A program made the translations under genes and the position numbers. 5,763 nt of DNA from Halanaerobiales bacterium (GTDB lineage: Bacteria; Bacillota; Halanaerobiia; Halanaerobiales; M55B127): positions 1-5,763 of the forward strand of contig JAIPEV010000120.1 in NCBI GenBank assembly GCA_021736965.1, given 5' to 3'. The notes beneath the pieces were generated by a model. That model did no database searches and was not told where the DNA came from. It worked only from the letters and a program-made list of their open reading frames with translations. Positions 1-5,378 of the stretch are shown one piece after another (the stretch's first letter is position 1; each line of letters begins with the position of its first letter).

Positions 1-267
1 TTTGTAAGGGGTATTTTTTTCAGATAATATAACTAAATAGGACTTTGCTCCATCTATTTTGCCATATGAACCTATAAAACCTTGTGCAACTTCTTCAAAT
101 CCTTCTTTAACATATTCAATTCTGATACCTTTATATACTTCATTTAGTTCTTTAAGAAATTTAATTAGATCCCTCTCATCCTGTTTCTTTAACTTTACGG
201 GGAGGAAATTTCTTACTGATTTTCTTTTTCTAACAGCTTTATACCATTTTTTTTCAGGAATCTTCAT
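1..267 (-). CDS. Nitroreductase family protein (TM1586-like), N-terminal part, cut by window edge
   Basis: These are the first 89 codons of a gene whose 3' end lies left of position 1. I recognise the N-terminus of the putative TM1586-type nitroreductase family, FMN-dependent oxidoreductases of the cytosol. The start MKIPEKKWYKAVRKRKSVRN carries the family's W-Y-x-A-x-x-x-R-(R/K)-S-x-R segment, whose basic residues contact FMN phosphate in nitroreductases. Near residues 64-79 comes GFIGSYGKIDGAKSYLVI, a typical block of this subfamily. The ATG at 267-265 is preceded by AAGGAGA (277-283) nine bases away, which fixes the start. It lies 40 bases after the stop of the acetyltransferase at 308-799 and could be co-transcribed with it. 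The substrate cannot be told from this part. The family call is fairly safe; which subfamily it belongs to is from memory. Confidence 0.82.
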   Translation of the reverse strand, partial: MKIPEKKWYKAVRKRKSVRNFLPVKLKKQDERDLIKFLKELNEVYKGIRIEYVKEGFEEVAQGFIGSYGKIDGAKSYLVILSEKNTPYK

Positions 268-307
268 TTAATGATCTCTCCTTTATTATTATCATAATTT
301 TTTAATG

Positions 308-799
308 CTAATCAATTATTAATTGATATATATTTATATCATAAAATGTATTAAACTTATATGCAACATTTTTTAAAGAGCCAACTTTCTCAAATCCATG
401 TTTTTGATGTAACCTTATACTTCTTTCGTTACCTTCTGTAATATTTGCTAGAATATTTTTTAGTTCTCTTTTCTTTGCTTCTAATATAAGATTAGCTAAT
501 AGGTGATCTCCGATGCCTCTTTCCCAGTAACTTTGTTTTACATAAACTGAATTTTCAACTGTATATTTATATCCTTTTTTATCAGACCACTTTGAAAGAG
601 CTGCCCAACCAACTAGATTATCATCAATGTCTGAAACTATAATTGGCAGGCTCCCTTCCTGATGTTTTTTAAACCAATTTTTAGATTCTGCAATTGAGAT
701 TGGTTTGTAATCCATACTTGCATTTAGTTCTTTTACTGCTTGATTATATATTTCATTTATTTTATTTAAATCATCGCTTTTTGCTTTTCTTATAATCAT
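308..799 (-). CDS. GNAT N-acetyltransferase, phosphinothricin acetyltransferase/YncA (MddA) type
   Basis: This is a complete 163-residue single-domain GNAT enzyme, the usual length for the Pat/YncA group, which moves an acetyl group from acetyl-CoA to the amine of small molecules (phosphinothricin, methionine sulfone or sulfoximine in known members). Visible marks are the opening MIIRKAKSDDL, the N-I-Y-N-x-A-V helix (residues 15-22), VGWAALS (63-69), TVENSVYV (80-87), which matches the group's strand 4, the acetyl-CoA loop WERGIG (92-97), and NERSIRLHQKHGFEKVG (124-140), the motif-B arm. The loop has Trp92 where the consensus has Arg or Gln, a change seen in other GNATs with a YW-x-x-G loop. 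The ATG start is preceded by AAGGTGATC (the AAGGTG part at 805-810), a near-perfect match to the 16S tail. It is 54 bases downstream of another GNAT gene. The real substrate is unknown; herbicide resistance should not be assumed. Confidence 0.88.
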   Translation of the reverse strand: MIIRKAKSDDLNKINEIYNQAVKELNASMDYKPISIAESKNWFKKHQEGSLPIIVSDIDDNLVGWAALSKWSDKKGYKYTVENSVYVKQSYWERGIGDHLLANLILEAKKRELKNILANITEGNERSIRLHQKHGFEKVGSLKNVAYKFNTFYDINIYQLIID

Positions 800-851
800 C
801 TGATCACCTTTTTTATACTTTCTTTACAAGATATTATTATTCCTCTAAATA

Positions 852-874
852 AATCAGTTATATCTAAACTGATT
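852..874. repeat. Perfect 8-bp inverted repeat over a stop codon
   Basis: AATCAGTT (852-859) and AACTGATT (867-874) are perfect inverted copies separated by 7 bases. The TGA stop of the GNAT gene at 854-1351 lies within the left arm, so the RNA would form a hairpin at the end of that message. On the minus strand it is followed by TATTTAGAGG and not by a run of T, so it is a poor intrinsic terminator. It may be an RNA-stability or attenuation hairpin between the two acetyltransferase genes, or chance in AT-rich DNA. Confidence 0.4.
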
Positions 875-1351
875 ACTATTAAGATCAATTTTTCTTTTCA
901 ATTTTTCATTTTTAAATTTTTTACGGATTTCTATCATATTAAGTACATCATACTCTTGCTTTCTTAAAAAATTAATCATTCGATCATTATTAGGATGTAC
1001 CCAGTTGTATAGATTAACATACCCGTGATCTCCAATTACTTCTTCTGCTTTTTTAAATAAGGCTGTCCCTATTTTTTTGTTTCTGAAGCTCTCTTTCACA
1101 AAAAAATGTTCAAGCCATACTGCATCGTCATCATATTTTAATATAAAATAACCAGCTAGTCTATCATTTACTAAAGCTATATATATTGGAAAATCCTTAT
1201 CCAAATAATATTCAATTTCCTCGATACCTTCTTTAGTTGTCATTTTATTTTCTCTGTTTTTTAAACTTGCTAAAAAATCTCTGAAAGAAATTAATAATTT
1301 GGATAGTTTTTCTATTTTTTTATAATTTTGATTAACTTGAATAATTTGCAA
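854..1351 (-). CDS. GNAT family N-acetyltransferase, TTG start
   Basis: A complete 165-residue protein of the GNAT fold, substrate unknown. After a poorly conserved N-terminal helix region (1-50) come strands PIYIALVNDRLAGYFIL (55-71), the acceptor-side strand VWLEHFFVKESFR (78-90), the acetyl-CoA loop R90-N-K-K-I-G95 with its following helix TALFKKAEEVI, and the C-terminal arm VNLYNWVHPNNDRMINFLRK (112-131), where WVHPNN followed by FL is a recognisable GNAT motif B. In the loop, consensus R-x-x-G-x-G has Lys93 for the middle Gly, which might alter pyrophosphate contacts. The start is TTG at 1351-1349: GAGGTG stands 8 bases before it, an in-frame TGA lies four codons upstream, and the first internal ATG (residue 37) would cut off the N-terminal helix. 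The gene follows a 501-base gap and is 54 bases upstream of a second GNAT gene, with which it may be co-transcribed. Confidence 0.82.
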   Translation of the reverse strand: MQIIQVNQNYKKIEKLSKLLISFRDFLASLKNRENKMTTKEGIEEIEYYLDKDFPIYIALVNDRLAGYFILKYDDDAVWLEHFFVKESFRNKKIGTALFKKAEEVIGDHGYVNLYNWVHPNNDRMINFLRKQEYDVLNMIEIRKKFKNEKLKRKIDLNSNQFRYN

Positions 1352-1359
1352 TTTGATTA

Positions 1360-1365
1360 CACCTC
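1360..1365 (-). promoter_or_regulatory. Ribosome binding site that decides a TTG start
   Basis: The minus strand reads GAGGTG here, then 8 bases, then TTG at 1351. The ATG at 1367-1365 overlapping this site is out of frame with the gene, and an in-frame TGA lies just upstream. TTG is therefore the only start with a ribosome binding site. Confidence 0.75.
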
Positions 1366-1522
1366 ATTTAAAATTACTCTACCACTTGATCTAGACATAC
1401 TTTAGACTAATAATACTTAATCCGATACCTGTATATACATTTGAAATTCTGTCTAGATCTTTATAGTTTTTGCTAATACCTACAAATTTAGTAAAAAGTA
1501 TCTGTTAACTTTTTATCTTCTG

Positions 1523-1545
1523 AATAATTATCAAAAATAATTATT
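1523..1545. repeat. Perfect 9-bp inverted repeat, all A/T
   Basis: AATAATTAT (1523-1531) and ATAATTATT (1537-1545) are perfect inverted copies around a 5-base loop. With no G or C in the stem it is a weak hairpin, and no T run follows on either strand. It lies in the gene-free stretch and may be chance. Confidence 0.3.
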
Positions 1546-1596
1546 ATTTAAACAAAGCCTATTGTGGTTTGTTTTGAATACAATTACATGGTAGTC

Positions 1597-1615
1597 ATCA
1601 TTTAAAGTAAATGAT
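1597..1615. repeat. Perfect 8-bp inverted repeat with 3-base loop
   Basis: ATCATTTA (1597-1604) and TAAATGAT (1608-1615) are perfect inverted copies separated by AAG. No T run follows on either strand, so it is not a terminator. A dyad of this size could be an operator, but no promoter is evident beside it. Confidence 0.3.
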
Positions 1616-1852
1616 CTAAAATAATATTATACTTTACCAACAGATATAAAAGACTTAACTTGATAAATTATATGCTTTCAAGAAATACTTAAAATAATTA
1701 AATTTATCAATCTATCTCCAAATAAGCTTATTCTATAAATGGTTTGCTTAATAAGTCGTTTTGTTTTCTAAAAGATTTTTATTATCTCATTAAACTTCTC
1801 CTTAATTTAAAATATCATCTGATAACAGTACACAAATAAATAGGATTTATCA

Positions 1853-2653
1853 TTATTTTTCTCTCTTTAACTTCCACATGCTCCATATCCCAATATCTTC
1901 AAAACCAATCCTTTTATATATTTTGCCTGCTTTTGGATTATCATAAAATAGACATAATTCTTTACCTTCTTTTAATACTTCTTTACATAGTTTAGACATT
2001 ACTGCTGAGGCAAGTCCTTTATTTCTATAATCAGGATCTGTTGCTACTCCAATAATCATCGCTGAATAACTGTTTTCAGCAGTAGTTTCGGCACAGCTTA
2101 TAGCCTTATTCCCTTTTTCGTTTAAAATATGGTAACCTCTACCTGTTTTATCTTTATATTTTTTCTCTTTTCTCTCTAAGGATTCAAGATCATCAAATTC
2201 CTTAATCCTCTTATGTAGTTCCCATAGGTATTTAACTTCTTTAACTCTTGTTTTTTTTACTTTATTTAATAGATTACCTTTATATAATTCTTTTGCTTTA
2301 TTTAGCTTAGTAAAGTATGTGTCTCTCTTATTAGATATCTCAAGAAAAGAGTCTAACTTTTGAACAGATTCCTTTTTTCCTGTAAGCATTTTGGGATTAT
2401 TAGCTTTAATTACTTCTGAGATCTTTTCAACATTATAATCTCCTCTAGAGTATATTATATTATTATCATAGTATCTTAATAATACTGACTTTATTTTTCC
2501 CTGATTATCAAACTCTCCCCATAGTCTTTGAAAATCAACATTATTAAAACCATAATTTTCTATATCTCCCAACATAAAAAGGTTCAAAGCTGGTTCTGCA
2601 ATAAGGTATTTTATTACTTTTGCTTTGTCATTTTCATTTAGTTCTCTGATCAT
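1853..2653 (-). CDS. Predicted GNAT acetyltransferase of the COG3393 (FR47-like) type
   Basis: A complete 266-residue protein. The C-terminal third is a clear GNAT catalytic domain: AMIIGVATDPDYRNKGLASA (residues 198-217) contains the acetyl-CoA loop R210-N-K-G-L-A215, followed by the helix SKLCKEVLKEGKELCLF and the arm YDNPKAGKIYKRIGFEDIG (237-255). The phrase 'LFYDNP-A-IYKRIGF' followed by IWSMW is the hallmark of COG3393/FR47-like predicted acetyltransferases. The N-terminal 130 residues (EPALNLFMLGDIENYGF at 20-36) form the weaker second GNAT-like half usual for this group. The acceptor is unknown. The ATG at 2653 has GGAGGT (2660-2665) six bases away, a strong signal. It starts 202 bases after the exported-protein gene and probably has its own promoter (2676-2704). 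No clear terminator follows; the 501-base gene-free stretch begins after its TAA stop. Confidence 0.85.
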   Translation of the reverse strand: MIRELNENDKAKVIKYLIAEPALNLFMLGDIENYGFNNVDFQRLWGEFDNQGKIKSVLLRYYDNNIIYSRGDYNVEKISEVIKANNPKMLTGKKESVQKLDSFLEISNKRDTYFTKLNKAKELYKGNLLNKVKKTRVKEVKYLWELHKRIKEFDDLESLERKEKKYKDKTGRGYHILNEKGNKAISCAETTAENSYSAMIIGVATDPDYRNKGLASAVMSKLCKEVLKEGKELCLFYDNPKAGKIYKRIGFEDIGIWSMWKLKREK

Positions 2654-2675
2654 CTCTGTACCTCCAAAATTATCA

Positions 2676-2704
2676 ATTATAGAAATCTATAAGGATTTTT
2701 AAAA
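2676..2704 (-). promoter_or_regulatory. Candidate sigma-A-type promoter for the 1853-2653 gene
   Basis: A perfect -10 box TATAAT (minus strand, 2681-2676) is preceded by 17 bases and a weak -35 box TTTTAA (2704-2699, three of six consensus bases). Transcription would start roughly 20 bases before the ATG, giving a very short leader that still contains the GGAGGT site. A-tract repeats lie further upstream. In DNA this AT-rich a TATAAT can occur by chance. Confidence 0.35.
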
Positions 2705-2756
2705 ATTTTTCTCCAACATTAATAATCATGACCACTATTAAAAATATTAAAAATAC

Positions 2757-2817
2757 TATTTGTATTTTTTTTTATCTTATAAACTGTATCTTTAAATATA
2801 TTTGTATTTTTTTTTAT
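2757..2817. repeat. 19-bp direct repeat with nine-base A/T tracts, 42 bases apart
   Basis: The 19-mer TATTTGTATTTTTTTTTAT occurs at 2757-2775 and again, identical, at 2799-2817. On the minus strand each copy holds an A9 tract. The period of 42 bases is close to four helical turns, so both tracts face the same side of the helix, as in intrinsically bent DNA. They lie 50-110 bases upstream of the candidate promoter of the acetyltransferase gene at 1853-2653. A tandem TATTAAAAA pair (2736-2753) adds further A tracts. The T runs are not preceded by a hairpin, so I do not read them as terminators. Confidence 0.6.
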
Positions 2818-2855
2818 TTGATTCTATTAAGTTACTCATAATCTTAAATTCAAAC

Positions 2856-4280
2856 TCAATTAACCTCTATAAAGTATACTTCAGTCTCTTCTCTATCATA
2901 TTGAATATCTATAGTTAAATAATCAGCAATTTCCTTTAAGGGAACAAATATTTTTGTATGTTCGACTATAAAATCATTTTCCAAATAGTAAAGTACTAAA
3001 TCTTTATTTGTGATATAGAAACCCATCCAATCTGCTATACCTGAAAATTTACTTTTTAGTATCTGATTATCAATCGAATCTCTAATTATATTATTAACAG
3101 TATTTCTAATTTGATCACCTTTTTTAAACATATTCTCTATTGTCAATCTTCGGTTGTTATTTAAGTCATAATTAAAAGAATATAAGAGTTGATTCTCTCC
3201 ATTTTCATACTTTTGATACCCTCGATAAAAAACACTTAACAAACTATTAGTGCTTTTAGTGATCTGAAAATCAATCTGAAGTTCTTCATTTTTATTAAAA
3301 AACGGTTCAACAATTTTTTTTAACTGTCTATTGATATATTTAGAGTTTACCTCTTTAGGAAGCTTTATTATCTCTGGATAGTAGATTTCTTTATTCCCAC
3401 TGCTTACTGCATTTTTCTTTATTTCATAATCATAGGCTGCTTTAAATCTATTTGTTATATCATATTTTTTTAAATAGGTAGTTAACTCAATCTGTTTAAC
3501 TTCCCAACCATTTTCATACTTTAAAATTGTATCAACCCTGCCGATTGCATCTGCACCATAGGCTCCAACTAATCTTTGAGTCCCTTTTAGTTCAAAAGAT
3601 TGATCTAAGTCATAATCAATAGGGACTAAATTGCTATATGGATAAAGATAAGGGGTAACCTTTGTTAGTAGTCTTCCTTTTTTATCATAGATTTCTTCTT
3701 CAATATATTTATCCTTATTAAATAATAAATCGAAAATAATTTCATATTCTATATCTTCAACCACTAAGTTAGTCTTGAAATTATCAACATAACTACCAGA
3801 TACTTCTATACCACTATTGTTTTCGTGATCAAAGATTACTTTTAATTGATTATCAATAAAACTTACTAACATATGGTTATATATACCACCACTACCACCT
3901 GTATTTGCTTTAACAAAAATATCTTTAATATTATCACCAGTAAAATCATAAAGAACTAGTTTTGGTTGATAACCACTAAATGTATCGTAAGATGCGAGGT
4001 AAAAATTATCATTAAACTTGTCATAAACAATTACCTTTATTGGTGCATAGAAAGGTGAATTACCTCCTCCAGGTTTGCTACCAACTAAAAATATTTGATC
4101 ATTTATTTGATCACCAGTAAGATCATCAAATAATCTATCTATTAACATAATATCATTTTTTAGCTTAAGTTCATTAATTAATATTTGCTTATCAATATAG
4201 TTTATTTCTTGGGCATAAGATATAGGAATGTAAACAGTAATCAAAGTTAATAAAATGAAAATATATAAAATTTTTTTCAC
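2856..4280 (-). CDS. Exported protein: VCBS/FG-GAP-like repeats plus DUF4163/DUF3298-type C-terminal domain
   Basis: A complete 474-residue protein with a signal peptide: Lys2-Lys3, a hydrophobic core (4-20), and a probable signal peptidase I cut after Ser-Tyr-Ala23. It has no lipobox Cys and no other membrane segment, so secretion or wall association is expected. The N-terminal half has two Asp loops of the FG-GAP/VCBS type, D53-L-T-G-D-Q-I-N-D61 and D112-F-T-G-D-N-I-K-D120, each followed by a beta strand (IFLVG, IFVKA); such loops bind calcium in relatives. A degenerate third may lie near DYDLDQSFEL. The C-terminal half resembles DUF4163 (about 283-355, YPEI..N.K.IN) then DUF3298 (about 365-457, SFNYDLNNNRRLTIENMF, then FYITNKDLVLYY, then IFVPLKEIADYL), the pair seen in PdaC and RsiV. 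No catalytic domain is visible. The start is GTG, fixed by AGGAGG eight bases upstream. It lies 22 bases after the dehalogenase-like gene and is probably in its operon. Function unknown. Confidence 0.82.
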   Translation of the reverse strand: MKKILYIFILLTLITVYIPISYAQEINYIDKQILINELKLKNDIMLIDRLFDDLTGDQINDQIFLVGSKPGGGNSPFYAPIKVIVYDKFNDNFYLASYDTFSGYQPKLVLYDFTGDNIKDIFVKANTGGSGGIYNHMLVSFIDNQLKVIFDHENNSGIEVSGSYVDNFKTNLVVEDIEYEIIFDLLFNKDKYIEEEIYDKKGRLLTKVTPYLYPYSNLVPIDYDLDQSFELKGTQRLVGAYGADAIGRVDTILKYENGWEVKQIELTTYLKKYDITNRFKAAYDYEIKKNAVSSGNKEIYYPEIIKLPKEVNSKYINRQLKKIVEPFFNKNEELQIDFQITKSTNSLLSVFYRGYQKYENGENQLLYSFNYDLNNNRRLTIENMFKKGDQIRNTVNNIIRDSIDNQILKSKFSGIADWMGFYITNKDLVLYYLENDFIVEHTKIFVPLKEIADYLTIDIQYDREETEVYFIEVN

Positions 4281-4288
4281 CTAAATAT

Positions 4289-4294
4289 CCTCCT
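4289..4294 (-). promoter_or_regulatory. Ribosome binding site that decides a GTG start
   Basis: A full AGGAGG on the minus strand stands 8 bases before GTG at 4280-4278. It fills most of the 22-base space after the preceding stop codon. No ATG occurs before the signal peptide, which begins Lys-Lys directly after this GTG. Confidence 0.8.
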
Positions 4295-4302
4295 AATTTA
4301 AA

Positions 4303-5358
4303 CTACATCCATTCATCTATAGACTCATTATAAGGTCTTTTTTTATATTTCTTATTATACTCTCTTAATACTTCTTTTATAACTTCAGGATTATCCTTCA
4401 TTCTTTCTATCTTACTGAGATCTAAATTCTGAGAAAAGGGACAACTTGATATACATATTCCACAGTCGGTTCCTGACATCTGCCAAACTTTAAAACATTT
4501 TTCTACTTCTGTTTTCCATCTCTTAGTTTTATTTAATAGTCCTGGTTCTCCCTGATCAATAGCTTTCGAAGGACAGTTTTCTGCACACTTATTACATATT
4601 TTGCAAAATTCTTTTAACCCAAAAGAAACTTTTTTATTAGTATTTAACTCAAGGTCTGTTGTCACAACTCCGAGTCTTACTCTTGGTCCATATTTTTTTG
4701 TTATTAATATACCCATTCTACCTATCTCACCCAAACCAGCTGCTTCAGCTGTAAATGGTGCCATAAGTAAGTAATTACCATCCATGTGATTACGAGCATT
4801 AGAACCTAACTCTCTTATATAATAACTTAGTATCATCCCTATTATTCCAGCTTTTACATAACCTTTTGAAGTTTCTAATGATTGACCTAGTCTGGGAGCT
4901 CTATTAATCATTTCTTTTTCTAATTCAACAGCAAATACTATCCCATATTTATCTTTATTGGTTATTTTTTTGCCATAGTTTTTTTGTTTCCGTCCTCGGT
5001 GAGAATAATAAAATTCATCTTTCATTTCAGTAATACCAACCAGATCCGCTCCATAATATTTTGCTATACTTTTAACTCTATCTGTTATTATTTCTTTATC
5101 AACTGGATACTTCTCTTTTGAAACTTCACCTTTGGAGTTTTGTTTCAAATCATTTAGAAAGTTATATGTCCCATTAATCAAACCTGAATTTAAAGGATCA
5201 AAAGAAAAAGCCTCTTTTACCATAAATCCAGGTAAAGATCTTAAAAAGTCATCAATATCTTTTTTTTCAGGATTTTTTGTATAGTAATCTTTATATATTT
5301 CAGTATTAGGTTTATAGTTAATCCGGGCAAACATAATATCTCTTTCATCAAACCTCAT
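4303..5358 (-). CDS. Reductive-dehalogenase-family corrinoid/Fe-S protein, cytosolic, non-respiratory type
   Basis: A complete 351-residue protein. It opens with DERDIMFARINY (4-15), then YYTKNPE (25-31) and LPGF, the usual N-terminus of the catalytic subunit family of reductive dehalogenases. The corrinoid-type core (about 90-235) includes YYSHRGR (117-123), APFTAEAAGLGEIGRMGILI (200-219) and GPRVRLGVVTTDL (224-236), which fit RdhA better than QueG. Two Cys motifs follow: C252-x2-C255-x2-C258-x3-C262-P, and C288-x10-C299-x2-C302-x3-C306-P, enough for two [4Fe-4S] clusters. There is no twin-Arg signal, no membrane segment and no RdhB anchor gene here, and the fused flavin/ferredoxin reductase of the catabolic NpRdhA type is absent, so an unlinked electron donor is needed. 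Relatives use base-off cobalamin. AAGGA (5367-5371) precedes the ATG by 8 bases. The adenosyltransferase gene ends 20 bases before. The reaction is unknown; dehalogenation is only one possibility. Confidence 0.85.
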   Translation of the reverse strand: MRFDERDIMFARINYKPNTEIYKDYYTKNPEKKDIDDFLRSLPGFMVKEAFSFDPLNSGLINGTYNFLNDLKQNSKGEVSKEKYPVDKEIITDRVKSIAKYYGADLVGITEMKDEFYYSHRGRKQKNYGKKITNKDKYGIVFAVELEKEMINRAPRLGQSLETSKGYVKAGIIGMILSYYIRELGSNARNHMDGNYLLMAPFTAEAAGLGEIGRMGILITKKYGPRVRLGVVTTDLELNTNKKVSFGLKEFCKICNKCAENCPSKAIDQGEPGLLNKTKRWKTEVEKCFKVWQMSGTDCGICISSCPFSQNLDLSKIERMKDNPEVIKEVLREYNKKYKKRPYNESIDEWM

Positions 5359-5378
5359 AATCTCATTCCTTTTTTTTT

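Larger units (their letters stand above)
1360..1662 (-). pseudogene. Possible decayed histidine-kinase ATPase domain
   Basis: Reading the minus strand across three frames gives HATPase-like pieces in the proper order. First is QVKSFIS (near 1640-1662, N-box position but without the Asn), then DYHVIVFKTNHNRL (about 1555-1596). Next, in a second frame, comes IFDNYSEDKKLTDT (about 1498-1545), which resembles the G1 stretch DNGxGI with the glycines lost. In a third frame follow LFTKFVGISKNYKDLD (F-box, about 1451-1498) and YTGIGLSIISLKYV (G2 box, 1394-1435), ended by TAG at 1393-1391. The last piece, SSGRVILNE (1363-1389), looks like the strand after the G2 box. Spacing between motifs is close to that of intact kinases. 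It would need three frameshifts and at least one internal stop (TAA at 1629-1627). Only TGIGLSI and LFTKF are strong matches. This is reading by eye and could be chance; the left end overlaps the ribosome binding site of the next gene. Confidence 0.3.
1352..1852. other. 501-base stretch without an intact gene
   Basis: I find no open frame of useful length on either strand, no tRNA-like or riboswitch-like fold, and no convincing -35/-10 pair for the gene beginning at 1351. The stretch is very AT-rich. It contains several inverted repeats (1523-1545, 1597-1615, and the 12-bp palindrome AATAAGCTTATT at 1721-1732). On the minus strand it also has a set of short open stretches that recall histidine-kinase ATPase motifs. 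Its length is unusual in an otherwise compact window and fits an eroded gene. Confidence 0.6.

Noticed and set aside
59..271. 70-codon open frame on the plus strand
   Set aside because: It lies opposite the nitroreductase N-terminus, whose family motifs are clear. The plus-strand product has no recognisable motif and no good ribosome binding site.
1352..1852. Cobalamin riboswitch or T-box in the long gap
   Set aside because: I saw none of the conserved B12-box or T-box core sequences on either strand, and the adjoining genes are acetyltransferases.
308..2653. The three GNAT genes as a recent tandem duplication
   Set aside because: Their lengths, domain layouts and motif sequences differ too much; they belong to different subgroups.
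2761..2817. T runs as intrinsic terminators
   Set aside because: They are on the plus strand, where no gene ends, and no stable GC-containing hairpin precedes them.
2826..2846. Imperfect dyad TTAAGTTA...TAATCTTAA after the exported-protein gene as a terminator
   Set aside because: The stem is AT-rich with a bulge, and no T run follows it in the direction of transcription.
4303..5358. Epoxyqueuosine reductase (QueG)
   Set aside because: QueG shares the Fe-S/corrinoid core, but the N-terminal DERDIMFAR block, GLGEIGRMG, GPRVRLGVVTTDL and the long gap between the Cys motifs fit the reductive dehalogenase family better.
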